Positions 23,131 through 32,186 of a DNA stretch of 64,000 nt are shown piece by piece. Each line of letters starts with the position of its first letter. Position 1 is the first letter of the stretch. Made by a program: the position numbers and the translations under genes. Below the pieces are notes generated by a model. It had not been told where the DNA came from and did no database searches. It saw nothing but the letters and a program-made list of their open reading frames with translations. The DNA is from a virus, in the IMG/VR virus record IMGVR_UViG_3300021962_006679, positions 17,329 through 81,328 of that record; one strand, written 5' to 3'.

Positions 23131-23847
23131 TTATTTATCGCCATATATAGACAATACTTCACTTACAACTGGGTGTCTTTCTATATCAGTGTAGTTAAAT
23201 TTAACAAACTGAATATATTGACTATTGGAATAGTTGTTAAACAAATTGCCAAAGTCTATAAGTCCATTCTGTGCTTCTCGGCGATCAGTTTGCTGAATAT
23301 CACCAGTAACAGCCATACGACTGCCTTCACCAATACGAGTTAACAGCATTTTCATCTGATTGGGCGTAGCATTCTGCATTTCATCAGCAATAATAAAAGC
23401 ATTCTTAAATGTGCGACCACGCATAAAGGCTAAGGGTGAAATTTCGATAACCATTTCTTCAATCATATGTTTGATTTCTTTAGGAGAAAAATACTCCTGT
23501 ATAACGTCAAATATAGGACGAGTCCAGGGTTCCATTTTACTGTTTAAGTCTCCAGGTAGAAAGCCATGTTTTTCATCATCAACACCCACTGCTGGGCGTG
23601 TGATAACAATTTTGTCTATTGTGCGTTCTTTCAATTCTTTTATAGCAGTCAGTACTGCAAGCATTGTTTTACCAGTACCGGCAGGGCCCACTCCGAAGAC
23701 TATTACATTATTTGGATCTAATAGTTTGGATATGTAGGTTTCCTGATTAAGGCTTCTAGGTACCAGCAGCACTTTACCCTTGCGCTGGATATATTCGTCG
23801 ATATTAATAATGTTAGTGTTTGGCTTTTGTCTGGTCTTGCGACTCAT
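23131..23847 (-). CDS. phoH: PhoH-like P-loop ATPase
   Basis: 238 residues. Walker A GPAGTGKTMLA near residue 55 and Walker B IIADEMQNATPNQMKMLL near residue 152, with TGDIQQTD after it, as in PhoH proteins. PhoH is one of the commonest genes of marine phages; the biochemical role is unsettled (RNA-related helicase/ATPase has been proposed). Shine-Dalgarno GGAGGA. A 35-residue ORF with its own strong ribosome-binding site overlaps its start. Confidence 0.93.
   Translation of the reverse strand: MSRKTRQKPNTNIINIDEYIQRKGKVLLVPRSLNQETYISKLLDPNNVIVFGVGPAGTGKTMLAVLTAIKELKERTIDKIVITRPAVGVDDEKHGFLPGDLNSKMEPWTRPIFDVIQEYFSPKEIKHMIEEMVIEISPLAFMRGRTFKNAFIIADEMQNATPNQMKMLLTRIGEGSRMAVTGDIQQTDRREAQNGLIDFGNLFNNYSNSQYIQFVKFNYTDIERHPVVSEVLSIYGDK
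23132..23139 (-). promoter_or_regulatory. T4-late-like octamer, minus strand
   Basis: GATAAATA on the minus strand (TATTTATC on +), 33 nt before the carbohydrate-binding virion gene and overlapping the phoH stop. Confidence 0.45.
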
Positions 23848-23920
23848 TAAGTTGTCCTCCGTTTGGAAATTGAGGACAAATGATCTCTGTAATGTAACAA
23901 TAATAACGATCTGAGAGCAT
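23813..23920 (-). CDS. 35-residue ORF overlapping phoH start
   Basis: Minus strand, ATG at 23920-23918, stop at 23815-23813. A near-perfect Shine-Dalgarno (AAAGGAGGGC) precedes the ATG by 4-5 nt. The peptide (starting MLSDRYYCYITEIICPQF) matches nothing recognised. It ends 35 nt inside phoH in another frame, so its translation would uncover or compete with the phoH start. It could be a leader peptide or an attenuating upstream ORF. Confidence 0.4.
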   Translation of the reverse strand: MLSDRYYCYITEIICPQFPNGGQLNESQDQTKAKH

Positions 23921-23972
23921 ATGCCCTCCTTTCGCCAAATATTTAACGCTGTAGATTAGGAATTATATGGTG

Positions 23973-24749
23973 TTATTTGAGTTTCTTGTTGGCAAATGTA
24001 TACAAATAACTGTCCACAAAATCCTGATGGGCTATTTCCTTAGGGTGTGTAGTGTAAAATGGATAGCCAGTGTCATGTGCCCATTTAAAAAATCCTGGAA
24101 AATGATAAAAGTTATCATGATCTAGACTATCATATAAGTTTTGAATACTGGCGTCCCAGGCAACATTTTTGTTGAAGATACATTCATCTACATAGGTAAA
24201 AATATACTTCTTATTTTTTTGTTTTAGCCAGTTCTGTAGGTAAATCATTTCTTTGAGTGTAGAATAGACTTCCCAGTATTCGTTATCTCCAACATGTTTA
24301 AAATACATTTCACTAAAGTCTGCAAGTCCAGTACTCTGTGCTATTAACTGGCTCTTTTTATAATGATTAAAAATATTTTCCTTAAAGTTTTGAAATGCTT
24401 CTAGGATTACATTCTGGTCTCGCTCATGCGTCCATGGACTAATACTGTACCAGGGACTGTCTTTTTCTAGCGTATCATAGTTAAATCGAAACTCAAATCT
24501 AGTAGGAAAACTCCACATAACTGCTACTACACTGTCAATGTTGCGTTTGTCCAGCTCACTGACTGTGTTAATAATATTTCTAGCAATAGCCGGATTACTC
24601 CATCCGCCTTGCGCTACACAAATAAATTTCATTTTTAATTTGGCAGCTAAATACCCAGCCCAGGTTAACTCACTAGGAGACTGCGGCGTGCAATCCATAA
24701 GTTCATTGCCGTAGGTAAAACTATCCCCACCTGCTACAAAAATTGTCAT
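23973..24749 (-). CDS. SGNH-hydrolase-like protein (copy 2)
   Basis: 258 residues, minus strand. Block I is AGGDSFTYGNE (S10), an oxyanion-type GGWSNPAIARN follows, and a C-terminal THPKEIAHQDF supplies a His. The fold and the central VVAVMWSFPTRFEFR resemble copies 1 and 5. Esterase activity on acylated glycans is the family expectation. Divergent from the methyltransferase at 24801. Confidence 0.65.
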   Translation of the reverse strand: MTIFVAGGDSFTYGNELMDCTPQSPSELTWAGYLAAKLKMKFICVAQGGWSNPAIARNIINTVSELDKRNIDSVVAVMWSFPTRFEFRFNYDTLEKDSPWYSISPWTHERDQNVILEAFQNFKENIFNHYKKSQLIAQSTGLADFSEMYFKHVGDNEYWEVYSTLKEMIYLQNWLKQKNKKYIFTYVDECIFNKNVAWDASIQNLYDSLDHDNFYHFPGFFKWAHDTGYPFYTTHPKEIAHQDFVDSYLYTFANKKLK

Positions 24750-24777
24750 TGATTCTTCAGTTATTATATGCTATTAT

Positions 24778-24785
24778 TATAAATA
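24778..24785 (+). promoter_or_regulatory. T4-late-like octamer in divergent gap
   Basis: A perfect TATAAATA, 15 nt before the methyltransferase ATG at 24801. On the opposite strand ACTAAATA (24791-24784) could serve the divergent SGNH gene. Confidence 0.5.
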
Positions 24786-24800
24786 TTTAGTGGAGTTGCC

Positions 24801-25478
24801 ATGAACCTAAAAATTCTTAATGAAGTAGAACATATGTTACAGACTAGCCCACAGGCTGTTCGTAATCATCAAAAACTTAAACAATTAGTGCGTGGTATAT
24901 TTGATGTAGAGTTAGAAAGCTCTATGTTTACCACTGTATATGATCTAACAGAAGAAATTGATAGACTTGTATTACACAAGTACTTTGGTGAAGTATGGCA
25001 GCCTGAAACTAAAAAGTTTAAGTATAGTGGCTTAAAAGTTGTAGAGGAAGTAAACAGTTTAAATCCTCGTGCGGTACTGGATATTGGTTGTGGTTATAAC
25101 GAGTTTAAAACACAGATTCCTAATTTGATAGGTATTGATCCCTATAATACAGCAGCAGATCTACAAGTTGATCTATTAAGTTTTAAAACCGATACGAAGT
25201 TCGATGTAGTAATAGCACTAGGTAGTATTAACTTTGGCAGCACAGACAAAGTGTTTGCTGAGTTAGAAAAAGCAGTAAGTCTATGTGCGCCAGGCGCTGT
25301 AATGTTCTTTAGAGTGAATCCAGGCCATCAGCACGACAAGCCTGAAGCCAAGTGGATTACATTTTATCCCTGGAACTCTAACTTTATTGTTAACTGTGCA
25401 GATCATTTCAATGTAGATGTGCTAGACCTTCGTAACGATTCAAATAATAGAATGTATTTTGTTTGGCGTACAAGGTAA
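24801..25478 (+). CDS. Class I SAM-dependent methyltransferase
   Basis: 225 residues. An N-terminal helical part (about 75 residues) precedes the Rossmann core: motif I AVLDIGCGYNEF, IGIDPYN, and motif IV-like FDVVIALGSINF. Substrate unknown. It lies at the head of a run with two SGNH proteins and a sulfotransferase-like protein, suggesting small-molecule or glycan decoration. Confidence 0.8.
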   Translation: MNLKILNEVEHMLQTSPQAVRNHQKLKQLVRGIFDVELESSMFTTVYDLTEEIDRLVLHKYFGEVWQPETKKFKYSGLKVVEEVNSLNPRAVLDIGCGYNEFKTQIPNLIGIDPYNTAADLQVDLLSFKTDTKFDVVIALGSINFGSTDKVFAELEKAVSLCAPGAVMFFRVNPGHQHDKPEAKWITFYPWNSNFIVNCADHFNVDVLDLRNDSNNRMYFVWRTR

Positions 25479-25484
25479 TATTGA

Positions 25485-26339
25485 ATGGTATTTAAAAGAA
25501 AGTCACAAAATTTAAAATTATTAGTTGATCCTGTGCCGTTGCTAGAATTTAAAAAAAATCTAGTTACTAACTATTGCGGCTCTGACACATCTACTACATG
25601 TTTGGAACCGGATTGGTGGAAAACATGTCCTGTACAAGATTTTAATTATCAATTTAATAGTTGGGGATTTAGAGGACCTGAATATGACCAATATTTAGGA
25701 AAGCCAGTGAACATATGCTTGGGGGATAGTGCTACCGTAAACATTGGTGGCCCAGTAGAACATAGCTGGCCTAGTCTACTACAGAAGCATTACGATATTC
25801 CATGTTTGAATTTTGGGATGGAGGCAGCAGGTAATGATGCAATAAAACTGGTTTATGATAGAGCTTGCCAGATATTTGATGTTAAAAAAACTTTTGTTGT
25901 TTATTCCTTCTTTCATAGAAGACTAGAAAATAATATTTTTATTAGTGAACCACATAACCATGTAGATAACATAGCCCATTTTAAAAAACATTTTATTAAG
26001 GACGCCTATTATAATTTTTTACCTTATTGGTTTTATAATGAAGAAGAATTAAATTATATTGGTAACTTATCACAGTCTTATTTAAGTATAGAAGAACAAT
26101 ATTGGGAGGACAGTATTCCTAGAAGTTTTTGTCTAAAGAAACAGTATAATATTTTAAAAGGAAATGACTGGCCTTCTTATGAAGATTTTATTTTAGGAGC
26201 CACCCCACATCCTGATATTTACACTACAGAATGTAGGTTGTTAACTTATTATTTAAGGAACAGGGACGGCGTCCATCTTAGTCTGTATGCAAACCATAAA
26301 TTGGCAGACAACTTATACGAGCAAAGTAAATTATGCTAA
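25485..26339 (+). CDS. SGNH-hydrolase-like protein (copy 3, tandem)
   Basis: 284 residues. Conserved pieces: NSWGFRGPEY, block I LGDSATVNIGG (nucleophile S retained, the usual F of GDSF is A), AAGNDAIKLVYD (GxND) and the C-terminal RDGVHLSLYAN (DxxH). It is about three-quarters identical to copy 4 across the 95-residue core, showing tandem duplication. It starts 6 nt after the methyltransferase and overlaps copy 4. Confidence 0.7.
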   Translation: MVFKRKSQNLKLLVDPVPLLEFKKNLVTNYCGSDTSTTCLEPDWWKTCPVQDFNYQFNSWGFRGPEYDQYLGKPVNICLGDSATVNIGGPVEHSWPSLLQKHYDIPCLNFGMEAAGNDAIKLVYDRACQIFDVKKTFVVYSFFHRRLENNIFISEPHNHVDNIAHFKKHFIKDAYYNFLPYWFYNEEELNYIGNLSQSYLSIEEQYWEDSIPRSFCLKKQYNILKGNDWPSYEDFILGATPHPDIYTTECRLLTYYLRNRDGVHLSLYANHKLADNLYEQSKLC

Positions 26340-27175
26340 TCAATGATTTAGAATGTTTTGAAAGAGCATCACACTATATAAAAAAATATAGTCTATCAGA
26401 CACCATCGATGGATGTATGGATAAGTATTGGTTTAAGAACTATCCTGTCCAAAACTATGATTACTATTATAACAGTTGGGGTTTTAGGGGACCAGAATAT
26501 ATTCAACATATAGGAAAACCAGTCAACTTATGTTTAGGAGACAGTTTTACAGTTAATATAGGCGGCCCTATAGAGCATAGTTGGCCCAGTTTGTTACAAG
26601 AAAAATATGACATACCTTGTTTAAACTTAGGCATGGATGGCGCTGGAAATGACGCTATAAGATTAGTTTATAATAGAGCATGTAAGATATTCGATGTAAA
26701 GGAAACATTTGTAGTTTATAGTTTTTTTCACAGACGTTTAAAAAAATGTTTTTGGCAGCCATATGAATATAAGTTTTCAAGCCAACCTCATGATCATGAA
26801 GAAAATATTAAACACTTTGAAACAAATTTTATTGATGAAGCACATTTTAATTTTGTACCTCCTTGGGGTTGGACAGAGGAAGAGTTACAGTATATTGAAA
26901 AACTATCTGAATGGTACATTGAAGACCTTGTTAAAGACACTTACTGGAACAATGATCTGCCTAGAAAATATTGTTCAAAAGAGCATTATGATAATCTAAA
27001 AGGTGAAAATTGGCCGTCATATGAGAAATTTATTTTAGGTGCAGACCCACATCCAGATATATATGTTGAACCCTATAGAGTAAGATATCTAGAGCATTGT
27101 AATAGAGATGGATATCATTTAAGTTTAGCGGCGAATCAAAAATTAGCCGACAACTTATACAACCAAACTAAATAA
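26333..27175 (+). CDS. SGNH-hydrolase-like protein (copy 4, tandem)
   Basis: 280 residues, the tandem paralogue of copy 3, with canonical LGDSFTVNIGG, GAGNDAIRLVYN and RDGYHLSLAAN. The two diverge mostly in the middle and C-terminal thirds, which suggests retention for different substrates. Overlaps the previous gene by 7 nt. A possible late octamer ACTAAATA lies at its 3' end (27167-27174). Confidence 0.7.
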   Translation: MLINDLECFERASHYIKKYSLSDTIDGCMDKYWFKNYPVQNYDYYYNSWGFRGPEYIQHIGKPVNLCLGDSFTVNIGGPIEHSWPSLLQEKYDIPCLNLGMDGAGNDAIRLVYNRACKIFDVKETFVVYSFFHRRLKKCFWQPYEYKFSSQPHDHEENIKHFETNFIDEAHFNFVPPWGWTEEELQYIEKLSEWYIEDLVKDTYWNNDLPRKYCSKEHYDNLKGENWPSYEKFILGADPHPDIYVEPYRVRYLEHCNRDGYHLSLAANQKLADNLYNQTK

Positions 27176-27231
27176 AGACGGTAACGCTGACTGTGGTCAA
27201 GTTCACCGACTATCTCAAAAAGGAAAAAATC

Positions 27232-27759
27232 ATGTTACCCCGAAGACATTTCTTCACGGGGGTGCCTGGTAGTCGCTGGAGTGGCGTTAGCCAAGAAATA
27301 GAGTCCAACGACCTCTACGACACATCAGACCGCACACCCGAACGCACTTATTCACATAGCGAATATTCAGGACATGTTGGAGCATACTTTGGCACTGGCA
27401 TGGAATTTCCTGCAGACCTCTCTCCGGAAAACTTGGACGCACCCTACACTGGCACTGGCTGTAGGTTGCATAAAAGTCATGAGTGGGCGTATAAACTCAA
27501 CAAGATAGTAAAAATGTATCCTGACTCCTGGATTACACTTGTATACAGACCAAACGAAGCAAGTTTTGATTGGTGGAAACAAGCAGGAGGATGGAATATT
27601 ACATACCCCAATTATGATTTTTATGTGGATGATGCAGGCATGCGTAGACACATAGCAATTATGAATGATTGTATTGCAAAGTTTGCGGGCAAGCACCATT
27701 TAAAATGGAAGCAAATATTAAAACACAAGGATGTTTATGTAGCAACATGGAAACCCTAG
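27232..27759 (+). CDS. Sulfotransferase-like protein
   Basis: 175 residues from ATG 27232 (Shine-Dalgarno AAGGA; an upstream GTG is less likely). The N-terminal FFTGVPGSRWSGV resembles the 5'-phosphosulfate loop, and LVYRPNEASFDWW resembles the 3'-phosphate site (R...S) of PAPS-dependent sulfotransferases. The central SHEWAYKL may hold the catalytic H. It would use PAPS from the phage APS kinase (inference). It overlaps TctA by 13 nt. Confidence 0.6.
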   Translation: MLPRRHFFTGVPGSRWSGVSQEIESNDLYDTSDRTPERTYSHSEYSGHVGAYFGTGMEFPADLSPENLDAPYTGTGCRLHKSHEWAYKLNKIVKMYPDSWITLVYRPNEASFDWWKQAGGWNITYPNYDFYVDDAGMRRHIAIMNDCIAKFAGKHHLKWKQILKHKDVYVATWKP

Positions 27760-29171
27760 TAGCACTCATAGCCGGAACCCTATACGGACTTGTAATTGGT
27801 ATTATACCCAGTGCAGGTGCCACTACGGGTTTGGTTGCACTATTTGGGGTAATACATTACTTTGTTAGTGAGCCCTATTTGGGTGTAGTGTTTCTAATGG
27901 CAGTTGTTGCTGCAAGTACAACAGGTGATAGTTTTACAGGTATACTGCTGGGCATACCAGGTGCTAATAGTGCTGCTGCAACAATGGTAGATGGGTTTCC
28001 ACTAGCACAACAGGGCAGAGCAAGTTATGCTATTAGTGCCGCAGTCACTACAAGCACTGTAAATGGTTTACTCTGGGGATGTTTGGTGTTCCTATTACTC
28101 CCCTGGTATAGCAACTTACTAATGATATTAGGCATACCTGAATTGTGGGCATTTGTAGTTCTTGCACTTGCCACAGTAGGGTTTGTTAGTAATAGTTTTT
28201 GGATAAGAAGTTTAGTAGCAATAGGTGCTGGTATATTTTTAGGGCTAGTAGGTGTAGATCCAGAAACAAACGCTCCTCGTTTTACTCTGGGTTGGTTTTA
28301 TCTACAGGATGGACTACAGTTAATGCCGGTAGTTGCTGGACTTTTTGCTATACCAGAATTAGTAGCAGGACTACAGCGTACAAGTACGGCTAGAATTGTT
28401 CACAGTGAAATTTGGTTAGGAATGCGAGTAACCTGGGAAAACCGTTGGTTAGCCTTGCGTGGCGGCTTTATTGGTGCCTTTATTGGACTACTACCAGGAC
28501 TAGGCGGCGCAATGGCGGACTGGATGGCATATGGTAGCGCAGTTGCAGCAAACCCTAAAGAACATTTTGGCCATGGAAATATCAAAGGTGTTATAGGACC
28601 AGAAGGTGCTAACAATGCACAAAAAGCCACAAGTATGATACCTACAGTGTTATTTGGTATTCCTGGCGCACCATTTGCTGCGGTACTGATGTCATTGTTT
28701 ATGTACTTAAACTTTGAACTAGGCACACCCGACATTGCTCAGGATATAGAATTTTTTACTAGTATGAGTTTTGGTTTCCTAGCAGCAACAGTACTAGTAG
28801 CAGTACTGTGTATAATACTAATGAAACCAATTACAAGAATCTGCACAGTGCCCTACAAGTATTATTTTCCAGTGCTGCTACTGGTAATAGTTTGGGCAAG
28901 TATGCAGTATACAGGCGGATGGGAAGATTTTGCAATATTAGCAGCATTTAGTGTATTAGGTATATTATGTAAACATTATAAGTTTAGTAGGCCTGCACTT
29001 TTACTGGCTTTTATACTTGCAGACAAGATTGAGAGTTTTACCCTACAACTCACAAGTCTTTACACGGTAGGGGATTTAATTACAAGGCCCGTGTTCCTAG
29101 TTATTATGCTGGCAACCCTGGGCATCTTTGCATACAGTTTGAAGAGAAAAGGATCAATCAATTATGCGTAA
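27747..29171 (+). CDS. tctA: Tripartite tricarboxylate transporter permease TctA
   Basis: 474 residues from ATG 27747. A polytopic membrane protein with the TctA signatures: GLVIGIIPSAGATTG at the start, PGANSAAATMVDGFPLAQQG near residue 75, and the second-half repeat GLLPGLGGAMADWMAYG. About 10-12 hydrophobic segments. TctA is the large permease of TTT systems that take up citrate and other carboxylates with a periplasmic TctC. Followed immediately by tctC. Codon use resembles its neighbours, so the acquisition is not recent. Confidence 0.95.
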   Translation: METLVALIAGTLYGLVIGIIPSAGATTGLVALFGVIHYFVSEPYLGVVFLMAVVAASTTGDSFTGILLGIPGANSAAATMVDGFPLAQQGRASYAISAAVTTSTVNGLLWGCLVFLLLPWYSNLLMILGIPELWAFVVLALATVGFVSNSFWIRSLVAIGAGIFLGLVGVDPETNAPRFTLGWFYLQDGLQLMPVVAGLFAIPELVAGLQRTSTARIVHSEIWLGMRVTWENRWLALRGGFIGAFIGLLPGLGGAMADWMAYGSAVAANPKEHFGHGNIKGVIGPEGANNAQKATSMIPTVLFGIPGAPFAAVLMSLFMYLNFELGTPDIAQDIEFFTSMSFGFLAATVLVAVLCIILMKPITRICTVPYKYYFPVLLLVIVWASMQYTGGWEDFAILAAFSVLGILCKHYKFSRPALLLAFILADKIESFTLQLTSLYTVGDLITRPVFLVIMLATLGIFAYSLKRKGSINYA

Positions 29172-30207
29172 ATTATTATTAACACTAGCACTAGTGTTTG
29201 GTGTCTCACCAGCACTAGCAGATTATACACTCGTTGTACCACAAAAGCCAGGTGGCGGTACAAGTGTCTGGGCACAAATTGTTGCCACAGAATGGGAAAA
29301 GCATCTAGGCGAAAAGATTGTTATTAAGCACATTCCAGGTGCTAGAGACATTCCAGGCTTTAATGAGTTCCATAACGAACTACAAAAAGACCCAAAGACT
29401 ATTATGGTATCACATGGGGGTAATGGCGTAAGTTTTCTACAGGAAAAAGTAGACTACAATTATGCTGAGTATGACAGCGTAGGTTTAATGAACTTGGATA
29501 TTATTTCCGGTATTCGTAAAGACTACAAGGCTGGCGAAAAGATTAAGTTTGCGGCTGGATCAGGTATGGTACCAGAAGGACTTGCTATTGCACAGTTACT
29601 TTGTGGCAACTTGGATAGTTTAGACGCATACACAGCCTGCTTTAACGAAAAAGTTACCTGGGTTCCAGGTATGAGTGGCGGAGAGCGTAGACTAGCATTC
29701 AAGCGTGGAGAACTAAACGGCACAAGAGAAAATCCAGCAGCATACAAGAAGCATGTAGAGTCCAACGCAGATGCACAACTTTGGTTTACACATGGCATTC
29801 TACAAAAAGATGGGTCACATGCTGATGACCCTAACTATCCAGGATACCAGTTTGAGATCTTATTTGAAAAGCAATGGGGAGAAAAGCCCAACAATGTGCT
29901 TTATCCTGCTTACAAACTAGTTAAAAGTTTCCGTGATGGTTTACAAAAAGCATTTTGGGTTAGTAAAGACAATCCCAATTTGGACCATTTGCGTAAGACA
30001 CTTACAGCAATGACTCGTGATCCTGCAAGTGCTGCCGCTATCCAAAAGAATGTTGGCAATTATGAATGGCTAGTTGGTGATGCTGGTAACAAACAGCGTG
30101 ACACTCTAATGACATTTATTACAGCAGATGCACTAAAAACACTAGTAGATTTTAACACCAGTGCTTTTGGTTTAGAAAGTGTTTACAAGCCAGAACTAGT
30201 TCAGTAA
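29164..30207 (+). CDS. tctC: TctC-like periplasmic substrate-binding protein
   Basis: 347 residues with a signal peptide (MRKLLLTLALVFGVSPALA). Bug/TctC family features: VPQKPGGGTSVWAQIV, the carboxylate-binding first loop, and GAGSGM-like FAAGSGMVPEGLA. It overlaps tctA by 8 nt, giving a receptor plus permease. It should bind a carboxylate in the periplasm during infection; the ligand cannot be read from sequence. Confidence 0.88.
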   Translation: MRKLLLTLALVFGVSPALADYTLVVPQKPGGGTSVWAQIVATEWEKHLGEKIVIKHIPGARDIPGFNEFHNELQKDPKTIMVSHGGNGVSFLQEKVDYNYAEYDSVGLMNLDIISGIRKDYKAGEKIKFAAGSGMVPEGLAIAQLLCGNLDSLDAYTACFNEKVTWVPGMSGGERRLAFKRGELNGTRENPAAYKKHVESNADAQLWFTHGILQKDGSHADDPNYPGYQFEILFEKQWGEKPNNVLYPAYKLVKSFRDGLQKAFWVSKDNPNLDHLRKTLTAMTRDPASAAAIQKNVGNYEWLVGDAGNKQRDTLMTFITADALKTLVDFNTSAFGLESVYKPELVQ

Positions 30208-30425
30208 TGGTAGTATATATCAAGTATGCCAGTGCAGTGACCATCCTTTGTGCGATGGTCCTGCATGTTTCTGGTATTACACCCTGGAACAGCGTCCTAC
30301 AAATGATAGGCGCAAGTGGTTGGATATATGTAGGCTGGCGCTGGAACGAAAAAGCAATTATTCTTAACTTCCTGCCACAGTTCTTCATTATAATTCCTAT
30401 GCTGGTATACCTTTACTGGGCATAA
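30207..30425 (+). CDS. Small membrane protein, possible TctB stand-in
   Basis: 72 residues with two to three transmembrane segments (about 4-22, 28-46, 50-70). It shares one base with the tctC stop (TAATGG), so it is part of the transporter operon. Classical TctB has four helices and about 150 residues, so this may be a reduced small subunit. Confidence 0.6.
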   Translation: MVVYIKYASAVTILCAMVLHVSGITPWNSVLQMIGASGWIYVGWRWNEKAIILNFLPQFFIIIPMLVYLYWA

Positions 30426-30428
30426 ATA
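30421..30428 (+). promoter_or_regulatory. T4-late-like promoter octamer
   Basis: CATAAATA overlapping the end of the transporter operon, 24 nt before the gene at 30453. Confidence 0.45.
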
Positions 30429-30452
30429 CACTTATAAGGCAGGTACATTACT

Positions 30453-30980
30453 ATGGACATTAAACAAGTTGTAGAAAACACCAAGAAAATATATATGAGT
30501 GAAAGTAGTCTTGAATTGCTCATGGACTTTGAGCGTGTTCTTGACGAAGTAGACCTGTATGCGTTTAAAAACTGGAAGCGTGGAGAACTTGTTGAAGGGC
30601 CAATCAAAACTAAACACTGGGTAGAATGTACCTTTATGTACCCACAAAAGTTTATGCCTGATCCAGATGGTGGCAAGCGTTTATTGGGCTATCATGCTAT
30701 TGTAGAGTACAGGAAAGATAAACTTACAACACCAGTAAAAGTTGAAGATTATAGTGATTTTAGACCTGGAACTAAAAAACCAAAACTAAAGGAAGATCCT
30801 GTTTGGTTAGTTAAGATCCGTATGCCAGCAGAACTAGTAAAAGACGCACAAGAGGGCTTTGTAGAACTAGAGGGCAAAGAAATAGACTTGAGCGAACTAG
30901 ACCAAGCATATGATGAGGGTGTTCAGGACAGTGGTGATATTATGAATCAACAACAAGTTACACCTGGAGTACCACAATGA
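30453..30980 (+). CDS. Conserved phage protein, probable virion-associated
   Basis: 175 residues. Similar proteins (ending in low-complexity Q/P-rich tails) lie in structural regions of marine T4-like phages. No enzymatic motif. It has a late octamer and overlaps the following gene by 4 nt. Confidence 0.6.
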   Translation: MDIKQVVENTKKIYMSESSLELLMDFERVLDEVDLYAFKNWKRGELVEGPIKTKHWVECTFMYPQKFMPDPDGGKRLLGYHAIVEYRKDKLTTPVKVEDYSDFRPGTKKPKLKEDPVWLVKIRMPAELVKDAQEGFVELEGKEIDLSELDQAYDEGVQDSGDIMNQQQVTPGVPQ

Positions 30981-31525
30981 CCCAGATCACTGAAGGTTTA
31001 GAGCGTGATGATCTAGTAGACAGAGTGCAACCTAAAGTGCACTTTGACGAATTTGCTCCTAAAATGGGCAGTGATGATCAGGTTATTGTAAGCAGTTTTA
31101 TGGTATTGGGCCAGGATGCTGCATATGATTTAGAAAACTTTTTAGAAAAAGGTTATCCATGGATATTGGACGCCGAGACCAGTGCTGGCGAAAAAGAACC
31201 AGGTTACTATATTGTGTTTGTAGAAGCAGAGCGTAGAACCGGGTTTCCAGAAAAGTTCATGAGTTTAATAGGCGATTTACAAAACATTACTGGCATTAAA
31301 CCTAGTGATTGGATTATGAAATACTATCAGGGCACAAGACGTGATCCCAAGTATAAACTTACAAGCCAGAATATTATTACACACGTACCGCTAAGTCCGA
31401 GAAAATATAGACAAAACAAAGAATCAGAAAACATGCTAGAGAGCATGCTAAACATAGCAAGAGTTCCACGAAAACAAGGTGATACACATGAATTTAGACA
31501 ATCTCAGAAAACAGCTAGAAATTGA
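30977..31525 (+). CDS. Conserved phage protein, probable virion-associated
   Basis: 182 residues, acidic N-terminus and basic C-terminus. Conserved with its upstream neighbour in marine T4-like phages; function unknown. The last 38 nt overlap the lysozyme gene. Confidence 0.6.
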   Translation: MTQITEGLERDDLVDRVQPKVHFDEFAPKMGSDDQVIVSSFMVLGQDAAYDLENFLEKGYPWILDAETSAGEKEPGYYIVFVEAERRTGFPEKFMSLIGDLQNITGIKPSDWIMKYYQGTRRDPKYKLTSQNIITHVPLSPRKYRQNKESENMLESMLNIARVPRKQGDTHEFRQSQKTARN

Positions 31526-31928
31526 TGAAGGAGTAGTATACAAAGTATATTTAGACCACCTAGGGTATCCAACATTTGGCATAGGACATTTGATTAGGGA
31601 ATCAGATCCAGAACATGGCGAACCAGTAGATACTCCAGTAAGTGAAGACAGAGTTGTAGAGGCATTTGAACAGGATGTGCAATCAGTATTATCAGACTGT
31701 AATAAACTTTACGGAGACTTTGAAGACTTACCAGAGGAAGCCCAGGAAATAATTGCTAATATGATGTTTAACCTTGGATATCCAAGATTGTCCAAGTTTA
31801 AAGGAATGAAACAAGGAGTTGATACTAGAGACTGGAATAAGGCAGCAGATGAAATGATAGACAGTAACTGGTATCGTCAAGTGGGCGCAAGGGCCCAAAG
31901 ACTCGTAGATAGAATGAGAGCCATTTAA
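31488..31928 (+). CDS. T4-type lysozyme (GH24)
   Basis: 146 residues from ATG 31488 (Shine-Dalgarno AAGG; an in-frame GTG lies 9 nt upstream). The catalytic triad of T4 lysozyme is in place: DEG (E about 13), YLDHLGYPTFGIGH (D and T). The C-terminal WYRQVGARAQRLVDRMR matches the family. T4 e is 164 residues. It degrades the peptidoglycan at lysis or is virion-borne; spanins follow at 32.8-33.7 kb. Confidence 0.93.
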   Translation: MNLDNLRKQLEIDEGVVYKVYLDHLGYPTFGIGHLIRESDPEHGEPVDTPVSEDRVVEAFEQDVQSVLSDCNKLYGDFEDLPEEAQEIIANMMFNLGYPRLSKFKGMKQGVDTRDWNKAADEMIDSNWYRQVGARAQRLVDRMRAI

Positions 31929-31939
31929 GGAGCATAAAC

Positions 31940-32182
31940 ATGGCCACATGGAGAAAAGGACACGGCGTTGACCCTGTCGGAAACATTACTGAAGCAGACA
32001 TTGATACATGGTATGCTAGTAAAGATCGCACTATAGTAGCAGGGCATGACGATGCTGACAGTTATGTTAGAAAAGTAATTGTTGCTGGCATTGGTGTAGG
32101 CCACACAGTAAAAAACAAAGTTAAAGCAGGTAAGTTTTGGCTACAAATTTCAGGACCAACTATTAACAAAATTTGGCAGTGA
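31940..32182 (+). CDS. Small hypothetical protein
   Basis: 80 residues, basic, starting MATWRKGHGVDP. No family recognised; it lies between lysozyme and a protein with the capsid-targeting-like N-terminus. Shine-Dalgarno AAGGAG. Confidence 0.55.
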   Translation: MATWRKGHGVDPVGNITEADIDTWYASKDRTIVAGHDDADSYVRKVIVAGIGVGHTVKNKVKAGKFWLQISGPTINKIWQ

Positions 32183-32186
32183 GACA

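Noticed and set aside
23881-23905. TGTAAC sequence upstream of phoH as a Pho box
   Set aside because: Only one good half-site, in the wrong orientation for phoH and without 11-bp repetition, unlike the pstS element.
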